NCBI GenBank assembly: GCA_021789975.1
Contig: JAJYIT010000003.1
Location: 158,015 to 222,014 of the forward strand
Origin: Bacteroidota bacterium
Lineage (GTDB): Bacteria > Bacteroidota > Ignavibacteria > Kryptoniales > JAKASW01
Direction of reading: 5' to 3'
Length of the DNA: 64,000 nt
Shown here: positions 1-8,193 of the stretch, one piece after another
How positions within the stretch are numbered: the first letter of the stretch is position 1
How the letters are laid out: every line of letters begins with the position of its first letter
Position numbers and translations under genes: made by a program
The notes under the pieces: generated by a model
The model's database searches: none
The model's input: the letters and a program-made list of their open reading frames with translations, nothing else
Told to the model about the DNA's origin: nothing

Positions 1-55
1 ATGATTTGCTCGCAAGTGTGAGCGGGGCCGCATTTCCGTTGACTCTCAAGTCCAT

Positions 56-391
56 TCACCTATGCTCCTCACAGTAAATACTCGCCGAGTCCTTCTTTAC
101 TTTTCCGATTGCTTCTACCTGGCATCTCCTTATGCCGTCTCCGGATTCGTTCGCACCGTCCATCTGGTAACGGAGAGCTCCACCAGCCTTGTAATATCGT
201 GCAAGGATATTCGAAACTGGTGATGGGGTTTTCAGTCCCAGCCCCATCGTACCGACACTTTGCATTGTGAAACCAACAAGAACGAATCCGAACGCCAGAA
301 ATGCCGTATTTGCGACGATCATCAACCGGATTGCCCTGCGCATGAAAAGCCGGACGGGTGAGTTCATCTTCTCATCCCCCAGTATATCCAT
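56..391 (-). CDS. small membrane protein, unknown function
   Basis: This is an unrecognised 111-residue protein. One hydrophobic segment at about residues 22-45 is likely a single membrane helix, preceded by Arg/Lys-rich sequence (RLFMRRAIR), so an N-in, C-out orientation is likely. The C-terminal 60 residues are hydrophilic and contain two cysteines (RRCQVE and YCEEH). The start at 391 has a weak ribosome site; an internal ATG at 367 (MNSPVR) has a GGGGAT stretch about 7 bases upstream and may be the true start. It lies 12 bases downstream of the GH36-like gene on the same strand and may be its operon partner. No function can be assigned. Confidence 0.55.
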   Translation of the reverse strand: MDILGDEKMNSPVRLFMRRAIRLMIVANTAFLAFGFVLVGFTMQSVGTMGLGLKTPSPVSNILARYYKAGGALRYQMDGANESGDGIRRCQVEAIGKVKKDSASIYCEEHR

Positions 392-403
392 GCTCGTTCT
401 TAC

Positions 404-2629
404 CTAAAATATGATCCGAATTACAGGCCGCTCCAATTTCCCTTTCATCTCGACGGATATCATTCCATTCGAGTAGTCAAACGGAACATTAAAGCCGTTC
501 ACTTTTATTTCCTTTGGCTGATTTGTAGAGTACGCGAGGAACGTACCGGACTGCCCAATTCTAATCGTAACCTGGTTGCCACTCCGCCGGCAGCCCTCGA
601 TTGTGCCCGGCGCATCATAAAAACCACTCAAGCCGATTGGAGCAAAGCCGTTTTCGATCGGGGATATGTAGTATAACATGTATCCAAGCCTACCGAGTCT
701 TACAGGGATGGGTTGGTTTCTTTCGGCTATGAAATGTGACTTTGAAAAATACTCATAGACGAGGAAGCGGTTGCCGCGGATACCATGGACGTCGGAAGGC
801 TCAAATGTTCCCGTGACAATATTTGTATCGGCCAGGTTCCAAATCGCCAAAAGTCCGATATGCCCCGACCTACTGAAAGCTTTGAAAGGCTTAGGGTCCT
901 GCACTTGGAACAGACAATCTTCCGTAGGGCGAGCTGGCACATCCGTGCGGACTATCATTCCGTTTCGGCAAACGAGCGGCCGAAGAACGCCGAAGTCCTC
1001 TTTGCCCGGCTTGTCCGTGACGTATACCGGGCCGTCGCTGATTGCACGCGCGATCGCCTCAAATGTCGCGTTGGGACCGTAACTCTCAAACTCGTCATAA
1101 TCTGGATAAACCATCTCCCCGAACCAAAGAGAATTGGTGACGGCACCCAAAACATGCACGGCCGCATTTCCCCTCATGATATCATAGTTCAGACCGGGTT
1201 CATAGGGGAAAAAATCTTCCTCACTGCGCGCGACGGCAGTCGTCCCGAAATTCAAGTACGCATCGTTTCCCATGTCCATGCAGTTTATCACCGTGTTGCC
1301 GAAGTATTTATCGACGGCATGGTTCAACTGCTCGTGGATTTTTCTCGCAAAATCAAAAACCGGATATTTGCCTCTCGCCATGCCCGCAATCGATAACTGG
1401 TTGTCCACCTTCACGAAATCGACCCCCTGGGATTTCAGATATCCATACCAATCATCATAAAACAAGGAAAGCGAATCAGAGTACGGAGAAACAAAATAGA
1501 ACCTCGAGACTTTTCCACCGGGGTCTTTTTCCGTCCACGAGAACATGGCTCTTTTAAAGCGACGCCCGATCGCCGAATTCGAATCGATACCGTTCCAATA
1601 GCCGTTTATCGTATGCCATACCCCGACGTACTTAACTCCGTAGTCCTTCTTCAGCCTCCGGATCACGGGTTTGAACCCGCCGGGAAACTTCGACGGAATC
1701 GGTTGATAGCTCTCCAACGCCCCATCTCTATTCTGCAGCCAACCATCGTCAACGATGATCCATGATAGGGGAAACCGGTGAGTGCGAAATGACTGTGCCG
1801 CATCGATGAGCAGTGTATCGCTCAGGTCTTTGCCGTTGTTTGAGGCGTTCCACGAACACCATCCGAAGTAATCAAGAATCTTCGGGTACTTCTTATTAGC
1901 CCTAAGATCGCTCGACCTCCCGATCATCGAAAGGCCATCATGGTACAGATCGGATATGAGCCTGTAAGGATCCGATCCAAATCCGACTGCGAGCATCGGT
2001 ACCAGAGCAGATCTCGCGCCGTCGTATCCGCTCACGGCCTTTGCTCCGATTCCGTCACCGCTCCTGCCGAGCGATGATTCGTAGCCCTCTCCACTCAGCG
2101 GCATTGCTGCGCCGTATGCGCCATCCTTGTATTGCCAGAGAAAGAACTGGACGCCGTGGTCAGGAAAGCGATCAATGGCCTCCACCTTCATCGGCTTTGT
2201 CCATGGATTCCAATCATTCATGAACCAGTAGCATATCCCCTGTTTATAACCTGCAAAGTATTTGAAGAAGAGACCGATGTAGTCTGCTCCTGACGGCGGT
2301 CTGTTGCCGTGCGTAATCAGAAAGAGCCCGACAACGCTCTTATGAGATAATTGTCTAGCAATCACTCCGAGTCGCGAGCCGTTTCCGAATTGAAACAGAA
2401 ACGAGGAATCGTCTACCATGCTGCACTCAGGGCTGCCCCAGTTCTTCATACCTTGAATTGCCGGGATGCCGCCGGAAAGGCGCGCCTTGTTTCCCCAGCT
2501 TAAGACAAGATGGCTGTTTGAGACTGCGAGTCTTACACTGTTCTGACGAATGCCCCGAGTCATAGCTCCGCATGCGGTCACACAAACCAGCGATACGAAA
2601 ATCAAGTAGAGGGCTCTTCTCATTGACAA
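404..2629 (-). CDS. GH36 alpha-galactosidase / Sip1-raffinose synthase-like lipoprotein
   Basis: This 741-residue secreted glycoside hydrolase belongs to the clan of alpha-galactosidases, seed-imbibition (Sip1) proteins and raffinose synthases. The N-terminus is a signal sequence ending in a lipobox (VTAC, Cys20), so it is probably lipid-anchored outside the inner membrane. Family marks are FGWCSWN (about 260), WIIVDDGW (about 295), the nucleophile motif VKVD with Asp at about 409, and R-S-E-E-D-F as candidate acid/base region. Length matches Sip1-type GH36 proteins. Likely activity is removal of alpha-linked galactose from oligo- or polysaccharides; the exact substrate cannot be read from sequence. 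It sits downstream of an SDR gene on the same strand. Confidence 0.85.
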   Translation of the reverse strand: MSMRRALYLIFVSLVCVTACGAMTRGIRQNSVRLAVSNSHLVLSWGNKARLSGGIPAIQGMKNWGSPECSMVDDSSFLFQFGNGSRLGVIARQLSHKSVVGLFLITHGNRPPSGADYIGLFFKYFAGYKQGICYWFMNDWNPWTKPMKVEAIDRFPDHGVQFFLWQYKDGAYGAAMPLSGEGYESSLGRSGDGIGAKAVSGYDGARSALVPMLAVGFGSDPYRLISDLYHDGLSMIGRSSDLRANKKYPKILDYFGWCSWNASNNGKDLSDTLLIDAAQSFRTHRFPLSWIIVDDGWLQNRDGALESYQPIPSKFPGGFKPVIRRLKKDYGVKYVGVWHTINGYWNGIDSNSAIGRRFKRAMFSWTEKDPGGKVSRFYFVSPYSDSLSLFYDDWYGYLKSQGVDFVKVDNQLSIAGMARGKYPVFDFARKIHEQLNHAVDKYFGNTVINCMDMGNDAYLNFGTTAVARSEEDFFPYEPGLNYDIMRGNAAVHVLGAVTNSLWFGEMVYPDYDEFESYGPNATFEAIARAISDGPVYVTDKPGKEDFGVLRPLVCRNGMIVRTDVPARPTEDCLFQVQDPKPFKAFSRSGHIGLLAIWNLADTNIVTGTFEPSDVHGIRGNRFLVYEYFSKSHFIAERNQPIPVRLGRLGYMLYYISPIENGFAPIGLSGFYDAPGTIEGCRRSGNQVTIRIGQSGTFLAYSTNQPKEIKVNGFNVPFDYSNGMISVEMKGKLERPVIRIIF

Positions 2630-2672
2630 ACTCCATTCATTTGAGATCCCTAGGCGGGACTGCCGTTGTCCT

Positions 2673-3422
2673 TCAATGGTTCATTCGGTTGAACTGCTCA
2701 TCGAAGCTGCTCACCGATGCCGCCTTGATGTTTTGCGCCGGACCGACGGCGCACTCATACTCGTTTTGCAGAAGTGCTTTCATCGTCGCGACAGCCACCT
2801 CTGCCGGCGGTATGCCGCGATATGTCATGTTCCGTTGAGTCCGCGTTCCCTTGTCAAGCTCTGTGTCCACGGTCGGTGGAATCACCTCGAAAACCCTGAC
2901 CGAAGTGTCTTTCAACTGGTGCCTCAGGGAAATACTGAACGAATGAATCGCCGCTTTGGTGGCACAGTAGATCGGCATGATCGCGATCGGGACGAAAGCC
3001 AATCCGGATGAGACATTGATAATCGCCGCCTCCTCACGCCGCATAAATGTGGGAATGAAATATGCCGAGAGTTGAATCGTAGAAGTGAAATTGATATCGA
3101 CCTCGTTCTCGTATCTGGCAAGCTCCGGGATTCCCTTTTTCAAATCGATCATTCTCTGGATGCCGGCATTGTTCACCAGAATGTTGATGTCTTTGAAATT
3201 CTTGGCCGTCCAGTTGAACAGTTCTTCCCGGTCGCGCGGATTAGAGACGTCACACTTCTTCGTAATCAATTGTGGTAGCTTCGATTTCGCTTGCCTCAAT
3301 TTTTCCTCTCTTCGACCGCAAATGATTACCTCATTCCCGGCCCTCGCGAATTCCTCTGCAAGGCAGAACCCGATTCCTGTTCCGCCGCCGGTGATCAAGA
3401 CGCTGTTGTTGGAAACCTTCAT
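2673..3422 (-). CDS. SDR-family NAD(P)-dependent oxidoreductase (DltE-like)
   Basis: This is a classical short-chain dehydrogenase of 249 residues. The N-terminal dinucleotide motif TGGGTGIG lies at residues 11-18, NNAG follows at about 87-90, the catalytic Ser is in NVSSG, and the Tyr/Lys pair is YCATK. The post-active-site region (PPTVDTELDKG) is typical of DltE-like SDRs. The substrate is unknown. A GGAG ribosome site 8 bases before the ATG supports the start. The gene begins 15 bases after the stop of a probable broken small gene and is followed after 43 bases by the GH36-like gene, suggesting a shared minus-strand transcript. Confidence 0.88.
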   Translation of the reverse strand: MKVSNNSVLITGGGTGIGFCLAEEFARAGNEVIICGRREEKLRQAKSKLPQLITKKCDVSNPRDREELFNWTAKNFKDINILVNNAGIQRMIDLKKGIPELARYENEVDINFTSTIQLSAYFIPTFMRREEAAIINVSSGLAFVPIAIMPIYCATKAAIHSFSISLRHQLKDTSVRVFEVIPPTVDTELDKGTRTQRNMTYRGIPPAEVAVATMKALLQNEYECAVGPAQNIKAASVSSFDEQFNRMNH

Positions 3423-3437
3423 GACGATGCTCCATCA

Positions 3438-3695
3438 TCAAAATAATTGTGCAGTAAGTATTTCTGGCTCGATTCTGTCGATAGGGAATTTTTCCATCCC
3501 AACAACCCACCTCCATAGCCACTCCTCCGGCCCGGCCGCAAGACCATATTTCAAAGAGTCGTTGTAACGGTATCTCCTGTCGAACTTCAGTTTCAACTCG
3601 GGAATCACCCTCTACCAATAATCTTCAGAAGTCTCTTTTGGTCGAGATGTTAAGCCTGTAGGCGTGGTCACCGCCGTCTTAGTAGGTGAGGGCAT
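3438..3695 (-). pseudogene. small unrecognised gene with an in-frame TAG
   Basis: On the minus strand an ATG at 3695 opens 27 codons, then TAG at 3612-3614, then 57 further open codons to TGA at 3438. The part after the TAG has a coding-like composition (FDRRYRYNDSLKYGL, then PEEWLWRWVVG, then FPIDRIEPEI). A GTG at 3608 could also start the downstream part alone as a 56-residue protein. The stop lies 15 bases before the SDR start codon, so it would be the first gene of that operon. I do not recognise the family. Either the gene is broken by a nonsense change or the true protein is just the shorter GTG-started one. Confidence 0.4.
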
Positions 3696-3718
3696 GTGAC
3701 TTCGCCTACGCGTTCTTC

Positions 3719-4504
3719 TTACAGCCATGACAGTTTCTTCTCTGCTCCCTGTCCACCGTCCTGGCTTACAACTTCGACAAATATCTCTTCGAGAGACGAG
3801 TACGCATCCTGCCCAAGTTCGCTCTGCAACCTTGACCTGATGTCCTCCATTCTGCTTCTGAAGACAATTCTTCCCTTTTTTATTATCGCAATTTCATCGC
3901 AGAGCTTTTCAACTGTATCGAGCACGTGAGAACTCAGCAGAACGGTGGTCCCGTTCTGAACCATTAACTTGAGATTGTCTTTGATCGCCTTGGCTGAAAC
4001 CGGATCGATAGCTTCGAGCGGTTCATCGAGAATGAGGATGCGCGGCCTGTGAATTAAAGCCGCTGCCAGTGAAACCTTCTTCTTCATCCCGGCTGAGAAA
4101 GTCTCGATTCTGGCTTTCTTCTTCACTTCCAGGTCGAGAAAGTCGAGGAGCTCATCTATCCTGGCACCAGCCTCTCTTGTATCGATGTCATACATCCCGG
4201 CTACAAACCTCAAATATTCGCGGGCGGTCAGCTTGTCGATATAACGCGGCTTCTCTAGAACAAACCCGACGTTCCTTTTATACTCGAAATCCGTCTCGTG
4301 AATTTCTTCTCCCAATAGGCGCACCGTCCCGGCATCTTTCCTGAGGAGACCTGCGACGATGTTAATCGTGGTTGATTTGCCAGCCCCGTTTGGGCCGACG
4401 AAGCCGAGAAGCGCTCCCTCTTCCACGTCAAGATCGAGCCCGTTCAGTGCTTTGACGTCTTTAGTATAAGCCTTTTGCAGATCGTTGAGCTCGATAGCTT
4501 TCAT
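3719..4504 (-). CDS. ABC transporter ATP-binding protein
   Basis: This is a 261-residue ATPase subunit of an ABC-2-type exporter. Walker A is GPNGAGKST (37-45), the signature is the degenerate FSAGMKKK seen in many ABC-2 ATPases, Walker B is ILILDEP, and the switch His is in LSSHVLD. It would couple ATP hydrolysis at the inner membrane to movement of an unknown substrate. Its start overlaps the stop of the permease gene by 4 bases (ATGA), so the two are translationally coupled and form one transporter. The family class is certain; the substrate is not. Confidence 0.92.
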   Translation of the reverse strand: MKAIELNDLQKAYTKDVKALNGLDLDVEEGALLGFVGPNGAGKSTTINIVAGLLRKDAGTVRLLGEEIHETDFEYKRNVGFVLEKPRYIDKLTAREYLRFVAGMYDIDTREAGARIDELLDFLDLEVKKKARIETFSAGMKKKVSLAAALIHRPRILILDEPLEAIDPVSAKAIKDNLKLMVQNGTTVLLSSHVLDTVEKLCDEIAIIKKGRIVFRSRMEDIRSRLQSELGQDAYSSLEEIFVEVVSQDGGQGAEKKLSWL

Positions 4505-6075
4505 TTTGATTCCTCAAGAAGAGTCTGAAATTCCGATGCGAGTTTCGCCCCCCAAAGAGGTATCCAGAGAAAATATGTGAGGAGGAATAGCGATACCACC
4601 ACTGAAGCGGCAATAAAGAAGCTGAGTACCATCAACATAGCATAAACGAACGTTGCAATTAGTCCGGCCGCAAGTATTATCAAAAGCGCAATCAGCGCAT
4701 GCCGCGAAAGAGAATTGAAGTAGAGAGTAAGCGTGTTAACAGACAGCACAAACACGAGAGGAATGTAGACGGCGTAAATTGCGCCCTGCAACACCTGGAA
4801 CGCGCCTGCTTTCAACCAGAAACCGAGGAGCGCGACGGCCAGCAAGTTCACGGCAGAGATAAGCGACCAAACCGAAAGCGATTTGACAAGCATGTATTTT
4901 TTCCGATCGAGAGGGAAAATCGAAACATTTTTCAGCCGTATCCCGCGTTGAGTCAGGTGATTCTCAGTAACAGCAACACCGAGGAGAATCGCGATGAAAA
5001 ATATCAGGAGCATTATCGAGTCGATCGGCTTGTGGATCTTGTGAGACATCATTCCTCCCATCCACGCTGCCATGACGGGGTACATAATAAGGGTATAAAC
5101 AACCCGCTCTTCCTTCTGACGGATCTTCCAATCCAGCAGGATGCAGCGTCGCAAAGACATCCCGACCGAAAAGCTCTCTTTATCCTCTGACCGAACGAGC
5201 CGTGAAAACTCGCCCGAACTTTCGCGCGGCAATGCAGCAACCCCAACAAGCGATGCACTTTTGATTCTCTCCCGACCTGTCAATTTTGCCCGGACTGCCC
5301 TCAAAACTTCGTCCGACCTCAATGCGACTTTGTCGGCTGACAGCAGGAAAACTGCCAGGACAGCCACAATCAGTAATAGCTGTGCCAACTGCGATACGGC
5401 CCCCGATGAGTTTGCTGTGACGATGTCTGCAAACCCAGCTACAAATTCCGAAACCACCGGAACATGGAGAAAAAAGTCCTCTTTGAAATGGAATATTGTC
5501 GGCAAGAGAAAAACGATCAAGAATGGTATGGCTGCGACCTGAGTCACCGTCTTTGCGCTGTAACGGCTCGCCAACTTCCTGAGGAGGACGAAAATCGGAA
5601 AAACGATCTCGGAAGCTATAAGATATACCAGGGCGAAAAGGAAAGACATTTCGGCGAGCTGAGCGATGCCAACTTTTCCGACAAGCATGGAGAGAACTGC
5701 AATTGCCGGAAGCAGGTAGAACAACATCCTCTTGTCGAGCAGCATTAATAGAAACCGTATCCTTAACGAACGAAACCGGGAGATCGGGAAAAGGGCAAGA
5801 GAGGAATTGTCAGTAAGAGTTGTGACTTCAAGCTTGGATTGAAGACTAAAGTAGTCGAACATGAAACCAAACAACAGGAACATCGGAACGAACAGCTCAG
5901 TTTCATTTAAACCCGGACTGATCAGGCGCACTATGGCGGTTCCCGATAGGAAAAGACCGCCAACCGCGCAAGCCAGATACGAAAGGAAAGCATTAGCGGC
6001 TTCTCTGTTGGATACCCGGAGATTAGTAGTTAGCAATATTCTGAACTTGCCGACGTCCCGACTCTTGGTGTGCAT
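4501..6075 (-). CDS. ABC-2-type transporter permease
   Basis: This 524-residue polytopic membrane protein is the partner of the ATPase at 3719-4504. Many hydrophobic segments occur in an N-terminal group (about 30-210) and a C-terminal group (about 340-515), separated by a polar stretch (about 235-325) containing ERIKSASL and RSEDKESF. This layout suits a long ABC-2 permease (two half-permease-like blocks). No conserved motif allows a substrate prediction. The upstream 450 bases hold no gene and presumably contain the promoter for the pair. Confidence 0.8.
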   Translation of the reverse strand: MHTKSRDVGKFRILLTTNLRVSNREAANAFLSYLACAVGGLFLSGTAIVRLISPGLNETELFVPMFLLFGFMFDYFSLQSKLEVTTLTDNSSLALFPISRFRSLRIRFLLMLLDKRMLFYLLPAIAVLSMLVGKVGIAQLAEMSFLFALVYLIASEIVFPIFVLLRKLASRYSAKTVTQVAAIPFLIVFLLPTIFHFKEDFFLHVPVVSEFVAGFADIVTANSSGAVSQLAQLLLIVAVLAVFLLSADKVALRSDEVLRAVRAKLTGRERIKSASLVGVAALPRESSGEFSRLVRSEDKESFSVGMSLRRCILLDWKIRQKEERVVYTLIMYPVMAAWMGGMMSHKIHKPIDSIMLLIFFIAILLGVAVTENHLTQRGIRLKNVSIFPLDRKKYMLVKSLSVWSLISAVNLLAVALLGFWLKAGAFQVLQGAIYAVYIPLVFVLSVNTLTLYFNSLSRHALIALLIILAAGLIATFVYAMLMVLSFFIAASVVVSLFLLTYFLWIPLWGAKLASEFQTLLEESK

Positions 6076-6525
6076 ACTGGCGGCTTTAGGTTACACCTTG
6101 CACCGGAATCGTGATTATGTGCTGCACCGGTCACTCCCCTTCATTAGGATTCGACTCTGGTGAATCTAATCGACTTCCGAAGAAAGAGCAATGACGGGGA
6201 GTGTATCACCTTAAGACTTGCTCAAGACTTTTCGGCTTTTTTCTACACGCCAGGTCCACAATTAGCGACAACGGATTTTGATCGTCGACTCAAAATTGTT
6301 CGGCCATTTGGCAATCCTGCGGACATTTCTTGTCGTAAAAGAGATTCGAACAAATCCATCGTCGAACGATGACACAGCAAATGCCGGCGACCAAGGCTCT
6401 GACCCTAGACATTAGACCGAACATTTCGCCGAAGGCATCCATCGCAAAAATTGACCGTCAAACTCCGGGCGACCTACCAAGGGAGGTCCAGTGGCGCACC
6501 CCGGCGGGGCACTTGCATCGGGACT
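6076..6525. other. intergenic region with no recognisable gene
   Basis: These 450 bases separate the stop of the DinB-like gene from the start of the ABC permease, both on the minus strand. Only short overlapping open frames occur and none resembles a protein I know. The region most likely contains the promoter of the ABC pair. I saw no clear terminator hairpin, tRNA or repeat. Confidence 0.5.
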
Positions 6526-7029
6526 TCAGAAGGTTCTCTCGTCTGCAGATGGACCGTAGATGGACGGTACCGGTATGTTATTAAGCCGCATATACACAGT
6601 CAGCTGACCTCGATGATGAACGAGATGGTTGATCGACGATCCGATGGTCCCTCCTCTGGTCGAACTCATCAGAACCTGACCACCGTCTTTGAGGTAGAAC
6701 ATTTCCGAGAAGGTTTTGTCGGAGGTGTTCTGCAATGCCTTCCCCGCCGCCTTCATGTTCTCATCGAAGTAGTTCACGAGCTCCGTGGTGGTCTTCATCT
6801 CCGGCTGCTTCCAGGTAGCAAAATCAACCTCTCCGATTTCTGCCGCAGCCCGTATCCATCTCGGAATATCTGCTACCAGAAGCGCCAGATAGCCAAGTTG
6901 CATCGATTTCTCGTGCGGTTTCCAGCTCGACAAATCCATCGGAATCCTCTCCAGACATTTGCGACTGGCCGGGGCTTCCGCCTCAAGTTCTTTCAAAAAT
7001 ATTTTTCCCAACATACCATTTGAATCCAT
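6526..7029 (-). CDS. DinB-family protein
   Basis: This 167-residue protein has the four-helix DinB/YfiT-like fold pattern. The C-terminal motif HLVHHRGQLTVYMR is the family hallmark, where the paired histidines bind a metal together with an N-terminal His or other residue, and it is followed by the usual VPSIYGPSADE tail. Such proteins include thiol S-transferases and damage-associated proteins; the actual role here is unknown. An AAAGGAG ribosome site 7 bases before the ATG fixes the start. It stands alone between msrA and the ABC pair. Confidence 0.88.
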   Translation of the reverse strand: MDSNGMLGKIFLKELEAEAPASRKCLERIPMDLSSWKPHEKSMQLGYLALLVADIPRWIRAAAEIGEVDFATWKQPEMKTTTELVNYFDENMKAAGKALQNTSDKTFSEMFYLKDGGQVLMSSTRGGTIGSSINHLVHHRGQLTVYMRLNNIPVPSIYGPSADERTF

Positions 7030-7376
7030 GGTGCACTCCTTTAAGTTCGTTTTGATTGAATGGCAGGTAATTAAGAATGCTAATGGATTCCGTCAAGGTT
7101 AAGTTCCAGCGTTCGCTCGTTGAAGCCGAGTGGATGTTGCGCCAATTCTCTAGCGTGTTCGGTTGACGGTCTCTTGATCTTCTATTACCGATTTCACGAG
7201 CAGATGATGCGGGATCTTGCCAGGTCGCCACACTCATCAAAGAGGGCCGCCGATGACGTAGTTATCCTTAAGAATATCCGTGATGCGAATTGAGGTCGCA
7301 CGGTCGCTGACGTACCAAAGAAATAAAGCCGAGAAAAGTCAGTCTCGCCAGGCAACTTCCGGTGGCGTATTTCGCC
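7030..7376. other. intergenic region upstream of the DinB-like gene
   Basis: These 347 bases lie between the msrA stop and the DinB-like start. No open frame looks coding. The part next to 7030 should hold the promoter of the DinB-like gene. I saw no repeat or RNA gene. Confidence 0.45.
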
Positions 7377-7925
7377 CTACTTTTTCAACCTCTCTGCGTA
7401 ATGCTTTCTAAACTTTTCTACCTTTGGCGATATCACGAGACGGCAGTATCCCTGGGTTGGATTGTTTGCGAAATATTCCTGGTGATAATCTTCCGCTTTA
7501 TAGAATGCTGCAAATGGAGATACCTCTGTAACTATTCGACCATTCCAAATATGCTTCTCGTCGATTTCCCTAATTATCTTCTCCGCTGTTCTCCTCTGAT
7601 CTTGGTCATGATAGAATACCGCAGATCGATATTGAGTTCCGATGTCATTTCCCTGTCGGTTCAACGTTGTTGGATCGTGGACGGTGAAGAATACTCTCAG
7701 AATATCTTCATACGAAATGGCTGCTGGATCGAATCTGACTTGAACCACTTCGGCGTGTCCGGTGGTGCCGGTGCACACCTGTTCGTAAGATGGGTTTGGA
7801 ACCTTGCCCCCCGAATATCCGGATTCGACACTAATCACTCCTTTGAGTTCGTCGTACACGGCTTCGGTACACCAAAAGCAACCGCCGCCGAGAGTCGCAA
7901 CTCCTTCTTTATTAGACTGTTCCAT
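7377..7925 (-). CDS. msrA: peptide methionine-S-sulfoxide reductase MsrA
   Basis: MsrA reduces the S-epimer of methionine sulfoxide in proteins, repairing oxidative damage in the cytosol. The catalytic motif GGCFWC is at residues 14-19, followed by the typical SGYSGG and later TGHAEVVQV and QYRSAVF motifs. The ATG at 7925 has an AAAGGG ribosome site and gives a normal 182-residue protein; the open frame extends 37 codons upstream but that part lacks homology-like sequence. It is divergently arranged with the H+-ATPase gene, sharing about 270 bases of promoter region. Confidence 0.95.
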   Translation of the reverse strand: MEQSNKEGVATLGGGCFWCTEAVYDELKGVISVESGYSGGKVPNPSYEQVCTGTTGHAEVVQVRFDPAAISYEDILRVFFTVHDPTTLNRQGNDIGTQYRSAVFYHDQDQRRTAEKIIREIDEKHIWNGRIVTEVSPFAAFYKAEDYHQEYFANNPTQGYCRLVISPKVEKFRKHYAERLKK

Positions 7926-8193
7926 CTTGAACCCTTTCTCAAACCACCGTAAGCTCCACTGCTGGAAACCGGGAGATCGATTGAATGACATAGCAAGTCG
8001 ATTTGTAGAATTACACAAATGCAAACATTGATCCATTGAAAAAGATTCGTCTCTGAAATAAACTATTCGACGTCTTCGGAATATGTTGTAATTACATCGA
8101 AATCAAACGATTTTCGGCGTCGAATCAGACGCAAGATTCCTGCATCCAATTTAGTGATACAAGATTTAGCACCATACGAGGTTAACATATCCA

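Noticed and set aside
785..1396. 203-codon plus-strand open frame across the GH36-like gene
   Set aside because: It is antisense to a well-supported enzyme and has no protein-like motifs.
3085..3567. 160-codon plus-strand open frame
   Set aside because: It is antisense to the SDR gene and the small upstream fragment, both of which look coding on the minus strand.
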